Counted from the first letter of the stretch, positions 1-9,149 are shown. The stretch: DNA of 64,000 nucleotides from CAIKMD01 sp036501365 (GCA_036501365.1 DASYAL010000099.1:1-64000), one strand, 5' to 3'. Notes: generated from the sequence alone by a model not told the origin. Numbers and translations are program-made.

Positions 1-141
1 GGCAAGGACCCGGCGCCCAACCCCAAGGATTACCGGCTGCGTGGCGTCTCGGTATTGCTGCCGCGCGATACGCGCGCCTGGTCGGAGGCGGTCGCGCAGC
101 AGATGGATACCCGGCCCGAGACCTTCCTGCCGGGGCTTTGA
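1..141 (+). CDS. Rieske ring-hydroxylating oxygenase, C-terminal fragment (cut by window edge)
   Basis: Frame 1 is open from the window edge to a TGA at 139-141 and encodes the last 46 residues of a protein. The tail (YRLRGVSVLLPRD, then a Trp, then MDTRPETF) closely matches the end of the complete Rieske oxygenase at 3090-4364 (YRLRPLAAELPR ... MDSRPETF). It is therefore probably the C-terminus of a paralogous phthalate-dioxygenase-like oxygenase alpha subunit. The Rieske and catalytic iron motifs lie outside the window and cannot be checked. It converges on the decayed aldolase gene 12 bases downstream. Confidence 0.72.
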   Translation, partial: GKDPAPNPKDYRLRGVSVLLPRDTRAWSEAVAQQMDTRPETFLPGL

Positions 142-153
142 CCGCCGGTCGCG

Positions 154-894
154 CTAGAGCGGAAATGCCCTCTTCCTCGACGAATTGCAGCCAGTAGTTC
201 CAGACGAGCTGCGCGCTCCAACCGCCGCGGCGCTGCGCGGCAAGACCGTCCCAGATCTCTTTCGGGAACGGCTTGTAGCCGCCGAGCAACTCCGCATCGA
301 TCTGATACTGCGCGTTCTCTTCCATGAAGAGGCAGGTCTGGAGACAGGCTTCGGCGGTCTCGCCGACCACCACAGAGCCCTGACCGCGCATCTGGCAGGC
401 GACGTGCTTGCCGAGCGCCTTCGACAGCGCCACCGCCGCAGTGTCGTCGAGCACCATGCGCGGGTCATCCCATGTCGGAACGCCGCCGGCGACGGTGCCG
501 CCTTGCGAATAGACCGGCTCGATATCGCGGCCGGCGATGCCCATCAGGGTCGAAGCGCGCGCGTGAAGATGTGCGATACTCAGCGCCTCGGGCCGATCCT
601 TGTGGATTTACGTGTGGATGTGTCACTCCGCCGGAATCTGCATCGGCCGATCGCCGCCCGGATGGTAAGAATTTTGCCGGCGAGATCGAAGACGAAGATC
701 TGGTCCGTCCGCACCCGCGTCTTGCGCGAGCCGGCGCCTGGCGTCATCAGCACGATGTCGGTGTCGGGAACGCGAACCGAGACATGGCCATAGAGCCCGA
801 TCGAATTCTGCATGCCGAGAACGCGGCACATGATCGCGAGTTTGCGCCGCAGCGCCATCTCGTCGTCCGAAACCTTTCGCTTGTCCTCGACCAT
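154..894 (-). pseudogene. Class II aldolase/adducin family protein, decayed (frameshift plus two nonsense codons)
   Basis: The ATG at 892-894 has a good ribosome site (GGGGAG) and begins a class II aldolase N-terminus, with a GLYGHVSVRVP motif around residues 33-43. Near position 660 the homologous frame shifts by one base. Downstream, a second frame reads on with HLHARAST, SQGGTVAGGVPTWDDPRM and WNYWLQFVEEEGI, all typical of the family. That frame holds a TGA (623-625) where Trp fits and a TAA (608-610) where Gln fits. It has no stop near the expected end at about 155; a TAG at 154-156 is in the original frame. Two substitutions plus an indel argue for a true pseudogene, not one sequencing error. 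An intact protein would be a metal-dependent aldolase or decarboxylase. Confidence 0.8.
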
Positions 895-971
895 GGCGTC
901 GCTCCCCTTCCCGTTGCGCGCGGCAGAGCCATAATGCGCGCCGAGCACTGTCAAATCGACGGCGTTGCGCC

Positions 972-1001
972 TTGGCCTGGCGATGGCGCGACCGTTATAG
1001 T
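972..1001 (+). promoter_or_regulatory. Candidate sigma-70 promoter for the 1032 binding-protein gene
   Basis: TTGGCC (972-977) and TATAGT (996-1001) are separated by 18 bases and lie 30 bases before the ATG at 1032, in the divergent gap between the aldolase pseudogene and the binding-protein gene. Found by eye only; the -35 match is modest. Confidence 0.35.
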
Positions 1002-1031
1002 CGGCGCGGAAAAATGATAGGAGGAAGCGCT

Positions 1032-2039
1032 ATGGGATCGAGGATTCCGGCAATCATCGGCGTGATCGGCGCGGCATTGTTCATGACCGCCGCGGCGCAG
1101 GCCGAGCCGGTAAAGATCCGTATCGGCGGCGTCGCGCCATCGGCCGATCTGGTCGAGCTGATGTTCGCGAAACCCGGCATCGCGCGCCATCTCGGCCAGT
1201 CCTACGATTATCTGCCGACCCATATGGCGGGCACGCCGCCAGTGATCACCGCGATCGCGAGCGGCGATCTCGATATCGGCGTGTTCTCTTACTCCTCCTT
1301 CGGCCTCGCGATCGAGAACGCGAAGCTAAACGATCTGCGCGTGATCCTCGACGAATTCCAGGACGGCGCCCCCGGTTACTACACCGGCGAGTTCAAGGTG
1401 CTGAAGGACGGCCCGGTCCACACGATCGAGGACATGAAGGGCCGCGTCGCGGCCAGCCCCGGCGCCGGCTCGGCGCTCGACATCGCCATTCGCGCGATGC
1501 TGCGCAAGCACGGGCTCGAGGACAAGCGCGACTATACCATCGTCGAGGCCGCCTTGCCGAACCTCAAGCCGATGCTCCTGAGCAAGAAGGTCGATCTCGC
1601 CGCCGCCGGCACGACGGCGATCAGCGATCCCGAGCTCCGGGCGCAAACGCGCACCCTGTTCACGCAAGTGCAGGCGGTCGGCCGGACGCAGATGATCATG
1701 CTCGCCGCCCGCAGCGGCTTCCTCGAGAAGAATCGCGCGACGGTGGTCGATTTCCTCGAAGATGCCTTGCGCGCGCGACATTTCTATTTCGACCCGGCCA
1801 ACCACAAGGAAGCGGTCGCGATCGTCGCGCAATTCACCAAGCAGCCCGCGGACCAGCTCGATCCGTGGCTTTTCACCACGCACGACTACTATCGCGACCC
1901 TGACGGCCTCCCCGACGTGGCGGCCTTGCAGGCGAATGTCGATCTGCTGCGTCAGCTCGGCTTCTTGAAGACCCCGATCGACGTCAAGAACTACGTCGAT
2001 CTCAGTCTCGTGCGCGAGGCCGCGGCGCGGCTGAAGTGA
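1032..2039 (+). CDS. ABC transporter substrate-binding protein, NitT/TauT (NMT1/SsuA-like) family
   Basis: Predicted periplasmic binding protein of 335 residues. The chosen ATG follows a strong AGGAGG site; an upstream in-frame ATG at 972 has none. Residues 1-24 form a signal peptide ending AQA before EPVKIRIGG. The body has the family pattern of testing a ligand cleft (IASGDLDIGVFSYSSFGLAIE), then an EDMKGRVAASPGAGS segment and a C-terminal DFLEDALRA helix. Relatives bind nitrate, taurine, alkanesulfonates, thiamine precursors or aromatic carboxylates. No permease or ATPase of this type is adjacent, so it is an orphan here. Its setting among Rieske oxygenases suggests an aromatic acid ligand, which is inference. 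Confidence 0.75.
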   Translation: MGSRIPAIIGVIGAALFMTAAAQAEPVKIRIGGVAPSADLVELMFAKPGIARHLGQSYDYLPTHMAGTPPVITAIASGDLDIGVFSYSSFGLAIENAKLNDLRVILDEFQDGAPGYYTGEFKVLKDGPVHTIEDMKGRVAASPGAGSALDIAIRAMLRKHGLEDKRDYTIVEAALPNLKPMLLSKKVDLAAAGTTAISDPELRAQTRTLFTQVQAVGRTQMIMLAARSGFLEKNRATVVDFLEDALRARHFYFDPANHKEAVAIVAQFTKQPADQLDPWLFTTHDYYRDPDGLPDVAALQANVDLLRQLGFLKTPIDVKNYVDLSLVREAAARLK

Positions 2040-2051
2040 TCGCGCCCGCGG

Positions 2052-3008
2052 TCAGTCTTTGAGCCGTGGCATCAGCCGCGCGGCATTCGCGCCGTAGCCG
2101 TAGATCGCATCCAGGGTCTCGGGCGGCAATCCTGCCTCTTCGAGGCCCTTGATCGAGAGGCCGATCGAGGAAAAGGGATAATCGCTGCCGAGCAGGACCT
2201 GCGAGACCGGCACGTAAGCGAAGAGCGCCGCGAGCGACGGCTCGAACGCGGCGAGCGCGACATCGTAATGCAGCTTGCGCAGCTCGTAATCGACGCCGTT
2301 CGGCACGCGGTCGAGGAACGCGCGGTTCGAGCCGGAATGCAGGATGCGGCCCGACAAGAACGGAACCGTGCCGCCGGCATGGCAGAAGATGAAACGGATG
2401 TCGGGCAGGCGCGCGAGCGTGCCGCTGAAGAGCAGGCTCAACACCGCGCGGCTGGTGTCGTGCGGGTATTCGATCAGAGCATCCGGCACCCATTCTATCA
2501 GATCTATCGAGCACGCCGCCGCAAGGGGATGGACATAGATCAGCGCCTTGCGCCGGTTCAGCTCCTCGAACACCGGGTCGAAATCGGGATGGCCGAGCCA
2601 TTTGTCGCCGTAGCTCGTCATTAGCTCGATGCCGTCGGCTTTGAGCGTGTCGAGGGCGTATTCGATCTCGCGCAGCGTCCCCTCGACATCGGGCATCGGC
2701 ACCGGCGCGAAGAGACCGAAACGCCCGGGATTGTCGCGCGCCAGCTGCGCGCCGTACTCGCCGCAGATGCGCGCGAGCTTGCGGTTCACCGCCTGATCAA
2801 GCATGCGCGGGCCGGGCGGCGACAATGACAGGATCGCGGTCTGGACGCGGCGCTTGTCCATCTCCTCGATGGTGCGCGCCGGCATCCATTGCGCGACGCC
2901 CGGAAAAGTCGCGCCGCTGCTGCCGCGGCCCGGCATCTGCCGCATCGCCTCGAGATATTGCGGCGGATAGAAATGATGATGGACATCGACGCGGCGCGCG
3001 CTTGGCAT
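2052..3008 (-). CDS. Amidohydrolase family protein (amidohydrolase_2, ACMSD-like)
   Basis: A 318-residue TIM-barrel metal hydrolase or decarboxylase. The N-terminal VDVHHHFYP supplies the first metal-binding His-x-His. A YVHP His sits near residue 157, FCHAGG carries the next His, and LLGSDYPF supplies the conserved Asp. This layout is that of the 2-amino-3-carboxymuconate semialdehyde decarboxylase and gamma-resorcylate decarboxylase family. The ATG follows a GGGAG site. It diverges from the Rieske gene at 3090 with only 81 bases between, so the two may be co-regulated. A ring-cleavage-product decarboxylase or hydrolase is plausible; the substrate is unknown. A broken paralog lies at 57255-58275. 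Confidence 0.82.
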   Translation of the reverse strand: MPSARRVDVHHHFYPPQYLEAMRQMPGRGSSGATFPGVAQWMPARTIEEMDKRRVQTAILSLSPPGPRMLDQAVNRKLARICGEYGAQLARDNPGRFGLFAPVPMPDVEGTLREIEYALDTLKADGIELMTSYGDKWLGHPDFDPVFEELNRRKALIYVHPLAAACSIDLIEWVPDALIEYPHDTSRAVLSLLFSGTLARLPDIRFIFCHAGGTVPFLSGRILHSGSNRAFLDRVPNGVDYELRKLHYDVALAAFEPSLAALFAYVPVSQVLLGSDYPFSSIGLSIKGLEEAGLPPETLDAIYGYGANAARLMPRLKD

Positions 3009-3089
3009 GGCACTCCCTTATAAATGGCTACGGGGTTTTACGCCTTTCGCAGCGGTGCTACCAATAGCGCAATCAGGAGATCCCGCAGA

Positions 3090-4364
3090 ATGAAGCTTGA
3101 GGATCACAAGCTTTTGGCCGAGACCGGCGCCGGCACGGCGATGGGGAATTTTTTGCGCCGCTATTGGATGCCGGCGCTTCTGTCCTCGGAACTCGTCGCG
3201 GACGGCGCGCCGGTTCGCGTCGAGCTGATGGGCGAGAACCTCATCGCCTTCCGCGGCAGCGACGGCAAGGTCGGGCTCTTGGGCGAGCACTGCGCGCATC
3301 GCGGCGCCTCGTTGTTCTTCGCCAAGAATGCCGATTGCAAGCTGCGCTGCTGGTATCACGGCTGGCAATACGACCGGGACGGCAACTGCGTCGACCAGCC
3401 GAACGAGCCGCCACAGACGCAATTCAAGACCCAGGTGAAGCAGAAAGCCTATCCCACGATCGAGCAGAATGGCACGGTCTGGACGTATCTCGGCCCCAGA
3501 GACAAGCGGCCGCTGCTGCCCGAGCTCGAATGGCTCACCGTGCCGGCGGATCACGTCTATGTCTCGAAGCGGCTGCAGCGCTGCCATTGGACGCAGGGCA
3601 TGGAGGGCGATCTCGATTCGGCGCATCTCAGCATTCTGCACAATGATCTGCTCCAGCAGCGCGCCGCCAATCCGCGCAACCGCTCGGCGGTCTGGGCGAC
3701 GCGCGAACCGCAGCCCGAGATCAAGACCGAGGCGATGGCGAACGGGCTGCTGATGGCGGCGCGGCGCGCGGCCGAGGCGGACACCTATTACTGGCGCGTC
3801 AACCAGTGGTTCCTGCCCTTCTTCACCAACTGGCCGATCCCCGGCGACAACCCGCAAGCTGGCCATGCCTGGGTACCGATCGACGACGCGACTTGCTGGG
3901 TATTCACCTTCTCTTGGCATCCGGCGCGCGCGCCTCGCACCGAAGAAGTGGCGCAGATGCGGGCGGGCTCCGACATCCACGCGCCGGTCGATGCGCGCTT
4001 CGTGCCGCTGCACAATGCCGGCAACGACTATGCCGGCGCGAACGCGGCGCATCCGCGCCAGCCCTGGATGGGCGTCACCGCCCTACAAGCGCAGGACATG
4101 GCGATGACCGAGGGCATGGGCCCGCTTTACGACCGCACGCAAGAGAATCTCGTTGCGTCCGATCTCGTCGTCGCGCAAGCGCGGCATCGGCTGATCGCGG
4201 CCGCCCGCGATCTCGCCGCCGAAATCGAGCCGCCCGACCTCGACCCGCGCTCCTATCGCTTGCGGCCGCTCGCGGCCGAACTTCCCCGCACGGTGACGAA
4301 ATGGCGCGAGGCGGTGGCCGAGCGGATGGATTCGCGGCCCGAAACCTTTCGCGTCTCCGTCTGA
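3090..4364 (+). CDS. Rieske non-heme iron oxygenase, phthalate 4,5-dioxygenase-like alpha subunit
   Basis: A 424-residue oxygenase component. The Rieske [2Fe-2S] motif is complete: Cys68-x-His70 and Cys87-x-x-His90 (CWYHGW). The mononuclear iron motif follows as Asp176, His179 and His184 in EGDLDSAHLSILH. The start at 3090 has an AGGAG site, while the in-frame ATG at 3024 has none. This single-subunit class hydroxylates phthalate, vanillate or related aromatic acids and needs a separate reductase, which is not visible in the window. The C-terminus resembles the truncated paralog at 1-141, suggesting local duplication. It is followed after 28 bases by an AEC-type transporter. Confidence 0.88.
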   Translation: MKLEDHKLLAETGAGTAMGNFLRRYWMPALLSSELVADGAPVRVELMGENLIAFRGSDGKVGLLGEHCAHRGASLFFAKNADCKLRCWYHGWQYDRDGNCVDQPNEPPQTQFKTQVKQKAYPTIEQNGTVWTYLGPRDKRPLLPELEWLTVPADHVYVSKRLQRCHWTQGMEGDLDSAHLSILHNDLLQQRAANPRNRSAVWATREPQPEIKTEAMANGLLMAARRAAEADTYYWRVNQWFLPFFTNWPIPGDNPQAGHAWVPIDDATCWVFTFSWHPARAPRTEEVAQMRAGSDIHAPVDARFVPLHNAGNDYAGANAAHPRQPWMGVTALQAQDMAMTEGMGPLYDRTQENLVASDLVVAQARHRLIAAARDLAAEIEPPDLDPRSYRLRPLAAELPRTVTKWREAVAERMDSRPETFRVSV

Positions 4365-4392
4365 CCCGGCACGTCGCAGATCCCAGGCGCTC

Positions 4393-5271
4393 GTGCTGCA
4401 CACTATCCTGACCGCGATCGCGCCGGTCGTGCTGACCGCGCTGCTCGGCTATGGCTGGACGCGGTCCGGCCGCAGCTTCGACGCGCCGGCGCTGACCCTG
4501 CTCGTGACCGAGATCGGCACGCCCTGCCTCGTCTTCTCGACCTTCGCCAAGATGGCGGTGCCGCCCAGCGCCTTCGCCGTGACAGCGGCGGCGGCGGTGA
4601 CCATCCTCGTCGGCTTCCTGATTGTCGCGAGCGCGGTGCTCAAGCTCTGCGGCCTCAGCCTGCGAACCTATCTGCCGTCGATGGCTTTCCCCAACACGGG
4701 CAATCTCGGCATGCCGCTGGCGCTTTACGCTTTCGGCCCCGAGGGACTCGCTTATGCGATCGTCTTCCTCACCTTCACCTCGGTGATGAACTTCACCATC
4801 GGCCAGGCGATCGCCGCCGGCACGATGAGCTGGCGCGGCCTCCTGCGCATGCCGATCATCTATGCGGTCGCGCTGGGGCTCGCTGCTTCCGCCTTCGATA
4901 TCGCCTTGCCGCAATTCCTCGACAACACCATCGCGCTCTTGGGCAGCATCACCGTGCCGCTGATGCTGCTGATGCTCGGCGTCTCGCTCGGCTCGCTGCG
5001 CGTGGCCGCGTTTCCACGCGCGTTCTTCCTATCGCTCTTGCGCATCGGCATGGGCACCGGCATCGGCTTCACGGTCACGGCCTTGTTCGGGCTACATGGC
5101 CCAGCGCGCGCCGCGGTCATCATGCAAAGCTCGATGCCGGCGGCGGTGTTCAACTATCTCTTCGCGCTACGCTGGAACAATCAGCCCGAGGAGGTCGCCG
5201 GCATCGTCGTGGTATCGACGCTGATCACCATCGTCACCGCCCCAACCTTGCTCTATTTCCTTATCGGCTAA
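4393..5271 (+). CDS. AEC (auxin efflux carrier) family transporter
   Basis: A 292-residue integral membrane protein with about ten hydrophobic segments, starting with GTG. The family pattern is clear: TEIGTPCLVFSTF in the N-half, FPNTGNLGMPLALYAFG in the middle, and MQSSMPAAVFNYLFALRW near the end. Bacterial AEC proteins such as MdcF-like carriers move malonate or other carboxylates. It lies directly downstream of the Rieske gene on the same strand, so it may carry that enzyme's substrate or product. Its stop overlaps the stop of the convergent permease gene by four bases. Confidence 0.82.
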   Translation: MLHTILTAIAPVVLTALLGYGWTRSGRSFDAPALTLLVTEIGTPCLVFSTFAKMAVPPSAFAVTAAAAVTILVGFLIVASAVLKLCGLSLRTYLPSMAFPNTGNLGMPLALYAFGPEGLAYAIVFLTFTSVMNFTIGQAIAAGTMSWRGLLRMPIIYAVALGLAASAFDIALPQFLDNTIALLGSITVPLMLLMLGVSLGSLRVAAFPRAFFLSLLRIGMGTGIGFTVTALFGLHGPARAAVIMQSSMPAAVFNYLFALRWNNQPEEVAGIVVVSTLITIVTAPTLLYFLIG

Positions 5272-7001
5272 TTCGCGCGCACGCCGAAGCGCACGCTGAT
5301 CACCCGCACCAGGGCCGCCGCGACAAGGCTGATGAGCACGATGATGACGCCGATGACCGCCGCAGGACCGAGCCGGCCGTCGGCGAGGAAATCCAGTTGC
5401 AGCACCGCCAGCGGCCGCGTCTCGCCGGTCGACAAAAGGATCACGAGGCCGATCTGGCGGATGGTCGCGGCGAAGACCAGGACGCCGACCACCGAGACCG
5501 CCGGTGCAGTTAGCGGCAGGATGACGCGACGGAAGGTGGCGAACCACGAAGCGCCCGAGAGCCGCGCCGCTTCCTCGATCTCGCCGCCGAGCTGCAGCAT
5601 ATGCACCTTGATGACCTGGACGCCGAGCGTCATCGCCGAGAGGAAGCTGACGAGGATCATCACCCAGATCGTGCCATAGATCGGCGCGAAAAACGGCACC
5701 TGGATCACCATGAACAGATATCCGAAGCCGAGCACGATCCCCGGGATCGAGAGCGGCAGCCAGGAGAGGATGTCGATCACCGCCTGCCAGCGCGTCTTCA
5801 GCCGCACCGCGCAATAGGCAACGAAGACATACGCGGCCGCGGCGGCGAGCGCGGTGCCGGTGCCGAGCAGCAGCATGTTCCAGAACGCCTGGGTAAAGGT
5901 CACGTCGCCGAAAGCCTCGCGCCAATGATCGAGGGTCCACATTTCGGCGAGGCCGAAGAAGCCGAAGAGCTTCATGACGCTTCCGATGAGCAAGAGGCCG
6001 AGGGGCAGGAGGCTCATCACCAGGACGAGGACGGCGACGATGGCGAAGGCGGGCCAGCGCCAGGCGTCGAGCGGCACGATGCGCGCGGCGTATTTGCCCG
6101 AGACGACCGCATAGCTGCGCCGCATCCCCGCCCACCGCTGCACGACGATCAGCGGCAGCATCGCGAGCAACACCGACGAGGCGAGGACGCCGGCCTCGGC
6201 ATAGGCCGGTGGATCATGCGAAATGAGCTGATAGATCTGCGTCGAATAGACGAAGAAGTTGAAGGGAACGCCGAGGAACAGCTCGATCTCGAACGCGCCG
6301 AGCCCATAGATCAGCGACATCAACAGCACAACGATGATCGCCGGCGTCATCAGCGGCACGACGATGCGCAGGAGCGTGCCGATGGTGCCGGCGCCGGCGA
6401 TATGCGCCGCTTCCTCGATCGAGCCGTCGAGATTGCGGAAAGCCGGCGTCAGCAACATCACCTTCACCGAGAGCGCGGTGGTGGTGAGATGCGCGAAAAT
6501 AATGCCCCAGAAGGAATAGAGGTCGAAGGGCGCGCTGTCGGCGATGCCCCACTCCACCAGCCACTTATTCGCGAGGCCGTAATTCGGATCGAACAGCAGC
6601 AGCCAGCCCTGGGTGACGCCGAGCGCCGGCAGGAAGAACAGGATCCAGAAGCCGAATTCGAGCCAGCGCGCGAAAGGCAGGTCGGTGCGCGCAAGCAGCC
6701 AGGCGATCGGAATCGCGGCGCCGAGCGAGATGCCCTGCGTCGCCGCCTGGACCTTCAGCGTGTTGAGGATGGCGGTCGCGACATCGGGATCGGCGAAGGC
6801 GGCGCCCCAGGTCGCGAAGCCCTGGCTCTGAAAGACGCGCGACGGCAGCAGGCTGTTCACCACCACCGCGAGGATCGGATAAAGCACGAGGAAGGCGAGA
6901 ATGACGACCAGCGCGCCGACCAGCAGCGCTTGCAGACTTCCGGGCGCGAAGCGGCGCGCGCGGCCCAGGGCGGTATCGAGCGCTAACTGCTGGTGAGCCA
7001 T
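5268..7001 (-). CDS. Fe3+-type ABC transporter permease with two fused membrane domains (FbpB/AfuB-like)
   Basis: A 577-residue protein with about twelve membrane segments and two binding-protein-dependent permease domains. Each half has an EAA loop for contacting the ATPase: GSIEEAAHIAGAGTIGTLLRIVVP in part one and GEIEEAARLSGASWFATFRRVILP-like sequence in part two. Duplicated permeases of this length are typical of iron(III), 2-aminoethylphosphonate and related importers. It ends a minus-strand operon with an alpha/beta hydrolase and a Rieske oxygenase. The tandem iron-type binding proteins at 9247-11473 are the obvious partners across the divergent promoter. No matching ATPase gene is found nearby. 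Confidence 0.85.
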   Translation of the reverse strand: MAHQQLALDTALGRARRFAPGSLQALLVGALVVILAFLVLYPILAVVVNSLLPSRVFQSQGFATWGAAFADPDVATAILNTLKVQAATQGISLGAAIPIAWLLARTDLPFARWLEFGFWILFFLPALGVTQGWLLLFDPNYGLANKWLVEWGIADSAPFDLYSFWGIIFAHLTTTALSVKVMLLTPAFRNLDGSIEEAAHIAGAGTIGTLLRIVVPLMTPAIIVVLLMSLIYGLGAFEIELFLGVPFNFFVYSTQIYQLISHDPPAYAEAGVLASSVLLAMLPLIVVQRWAGMRRSYAVVSGKYAARIVPLDAWRWPAFAIVAVLVLVMSLLPLGLLLIGSVMKLFGFFGLAEMWTLDHWREAFGDVTFTQAFWNMLLLGTGTALAAAAAYVFVAYCAVRLKTRWQAVIDILSWLPLSIPGIVLGFGYLFMVIQVPFFAPIYGTIWVMILVSFLSAMTLGVQVIKVHMLQLGGEIEEAARLSGASWFATFRRVILPLTAPAVSVVGVLVFAATIRQIGLVILLSTGETRPLAVLQLDFLADGRLGPAAVIGVIIVLISLVAAALVRVISVRFGVRAN

Positions 7002-7049
7002 GGCCTCATCCTACCCTACGCCGCATGGCTCGGCGCCGTTCTTCAGCGA

Positions 7050-8252
7050 CTAGGCGTCGAGCGCGCTCCATAGCGATTTCGGCCGCTTCCAGTCGCGCAG
7101 CGGCTTGCCGGTGGCGAAAGCGGTCAGCTCCTGCTTCCACATCCGGCGCAGATGCGCGATGGCGAGGTCGGTCTGGCCGAGCATTTCCTTGTATTCGCGC
7201 GTCGCCATCGGCCCGAGGCTCGCCATCACCGCGCAATCCTGCACCGTCGTCAGGAAACCGATGCCCGGCGCCTTCTCGGGATGCTCCTTGATGGTCTTGA
7301 AATCGAGCCGCCCGGAAAGAATTTCCTCGGCGATCGCCGCGGTCTGGCCGATCGGCCGCATGCCGGTGCGGCCCATGACCTTCTCGCGAAACGCCGGCTC
7401 GTTCTTGTCGCCGAACGGATAAATGCGGTAGTCGAAGCGGATGTGATGCTCGTCGTCGAGGGGGATGCGCCAGGAGCGCGCGAAATTCCCCATGCTCGGA
7501 TCCTTGCCCGGCGGACCAGCCCATTCATGGGTGTTGGGCATGGTCAAATACATCGTGTCGTAATGATCGGCGGTGTCGGAGAGGCCGGGCACGAAGACCT
7601 TCACGCCGTATTCGGTCTCCTCGACATTGACCTTCGACGGCGTCTTGAAGTGGAAGTGCCAATGTAGGAACTCGGTATGCGCGTAGTCGATCGAGTTCTC
7701 GAGCTGCGCCCAGTAATTCGCCGGCCAGATGTCGACCGTCAGCCAGGAGAAATATTTGTCGGTCTCGAATTCGGGCGAGCGCGGAAATTCCGGCGGCTCG
7801 CCCTCGCCGAGATAGCCGAAGATCAGGCCGAGATATTCGCGGACCGGATAGGTGCGGATTTTCACTTGGTCGCAGAACGGCCGCGGCTCCGCCGGCTGCT
7901 TGGTGCATCGCCCGGTCGCGCCGTCATAGGCCCAGCCGTGATAGGCACATTTGATGTCGTCGCTCTCGACCCAGCCGATCGAGAGCTTCGCGCCACGATG
8001 CGCGCAGCGCGCCTCGGTGACAAAGGCCTTGCCGCTTTCGCCGCGATAGACGGTGAAATCCTCGCTCATGATGCGCACCGGCTTGGCGCGACCTTTCTCG
8101 ACATCCGCGCTGCGAGAGATCGGCTGCCAGAACGAGCGCAGATAGCGGCCGCCGATCGTGTCGGGCCCGGTGCGGACGAAATCGTGATAGGTGATCTCGA
8201 CGTCTTCGCCGCGATTGTGCCCGATCGGCGAGGCTATTTCGGTGCTGGCCAT
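7050..8252 (-). CDS. Rieske non-heme iron oxygenase, aromatic ring-hydroxylating
   Basis: A 400-residue protein. The Rieske cluster ligands are Cys83-x-His85 and Cys102-x-x-His105 (CAYHGWAYD). The mononuclear iron site follows in the segment ENSIDYAHTEFLHWH. The start at 8252 was chosen because the N-terminus MASTEIASPIGHN fits the family and an AAAGGG site precedes it; the open frame extends 41 codons further without support. It is only distantly similar to the oxygenase at 3090. It lies between an alpha/beta hydrolase (33 bases upstream) and an ABC permease (48 bases downstream) on one strand, which suggests an uptake, hydroxylation and hydrolysis pathway. No reductase gene is adjacent. Confidence 0.87.
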   Translation of the reverse strand: MASTEIASPIGHNRGEDVEITYHDFVRTGPDTIGGRYLRSFWQPISRSADVEKGRAKPVRIMSEDFTVYRGESGKAFVTEARCAHRGAKLSIGWVESDDIKCAYHGWAYDGATGRCTKQPAEPRPFCDQVKIRTYPVREYLGLIFGYLGEGEPPEFPRSPEFETDKYFSWLTVDIWPANYWAQLENSIDYAHTEFLHWHFHFKTPSKVNVEETEYGVKVFVPGLSDTADHYDTMYLTMPNTHEWAGPPGKDPSMGNFARSWRIPLDDEHHIRFDYRIYPFGDKNEPAFREKVMGRTGMRPIGQTAAIAEEILSGRLDFKTIKEHPEKAPGIGFLTTVQDCAVMASLGPMATREYKEMLGQTDLAIAHLRRMWKQELTAFATGKPLRDWKRPKSLWSALDA

Positions 8253-8284
8253 AGTGTGCCCTTTCCGTCTGAAGGCGAATTCTC

Positions 8285-9103
8285 TCAGGCCGCGCGCAGG
8301 AAATCGCCAACCAGGCGACAGGTGCGCTCGGGTTGATCGTGCTGCGGCCAGTGGCCGCAACGATGCAGCATGCACAGCTCGGCGCGCGGCACGCCGCCGA
8401 AAAGCAGCAATCCGCGTTCTGCCGTCGCCGCGACGTCGTCATAGCCCCAGAGCACGAGGCTCCGCGCCTGGAGATCGCCAAGCGCGCCGTAGATCGCGCG
8501 CGGGCGGCCGATCGCGCGGCGCTGCCGCTCGGCTTCTGCGTTCTTGCCGGTCGACATCGAATAGAAGAGCTGCGCCAGCGCATCGCTCGGGGGATGGCTG
8601 ACCAGCACCTGGCTCAGCAGCGCGCGCGCCGCCTCGAGCGAGGGCGCATAACTGTGGATGTCGTGGCTGAGCTTTTCGCCCGCGGCGCTGCGCCGCGCCG
8701 CGCCCGGCGGCGGCAGCACGCTGCTCGGCGTGATCACGAGACGTTCGATGCGCGGATCGCGCAGCGCGATCGAGGCGCCGATATAGGTGCCCATCGACGA
8801 GCCCCAAAGCGCGCGCGGCACCGCGCCGGTGACGGCGATGAAGGCTTCGACATGGGCGATGCGCGCTTCGATAGTGAAATCCGCCGGATTGTCGGTGAGG
8901 CCGAAGCCGGCGAGATCGGGCGCGTAGACGGCATAGCCGGCGGCAGCGAAGCGATCGACGGTGTTGCCGAATTCGACCTCGGCGGAAGACCCGGGCAACT
9001 GCCCGTGCAGCATGAACAACGCCGGCCCTTTACCTGCATGCAGGTAGTGGGTCCTGAGCCCGCCGACGGTCGCGAAGCGCTGTTCCGCCATCTCCCGTTC
9101 CAT
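8285..9103 (-). CDS. Alpha/beta hydrolase, meta-cleavage-product hydrolase-like
   Basis: A 272-residue alpha/beta hydrolase. It has the oxyanion region FMLHGQLPGSS, the nucleophile elbow GSSMG (Ser103), a late Asp in WGYDD and the catalytic His in RCGHWPQHDQP. The HWPQ context is common in MhpC/BphD-type C-C hydrolases that act on ring-cleavage products, but general ester hydrolysis is equally possible. Met5 is an alternative start. It is the first gene of the operon with the Rieske oxygenase and permease, and its upstream region carries a perfect palindrome shared with the divergent binding-protein genes. Confidence 0.8.
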   Translation of the reverse strand: MEREMAEQRFATVGGLRTHYLHAGKGPALFMLHGQLPGSSAEVEFGNTVDRFAAAGYAVYAPDLAGFGLTDNPADFTIEARIAHVEAFIAVTGAVPRALWGSSMGTYIGASIALRDPRIERLVITPSSVLPPPGAARRSAAGEKLSHDIHSYAPSLEAARALLSQVLVSHPPSDALAQLFYSMSTGKNAEAERQRRAIGRPRAIYGALGDLQARSLVLWGYDDVAATAERGLLLFGGVPRAELCMLHRCGHWPQHDQPERTCRLVGDFLRAA

Positions 9104-9149
9104 CCCGGCGTACCGGTCGAAGCTGGCACGCTTCCTCGATTCCTAATAC

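Noticed and set aside
605..627. Possible stop-codon recoding (TGA as Trp or selenocysteine) in the aldolase
   Set aside because: A TAA and a frameshift occur in the same gene, no hairpin of selenocysteine type was noticed, and TGA acts as a normal stop elsewhere in the window.
5601..6986. A 461-codon plus-strand open frame opposite the ABC permease
   Set aside because: It is extremely rich in Arg, Glu, Asp and His, the antisense of a hydrophobic membrane protein; the permease is certain.
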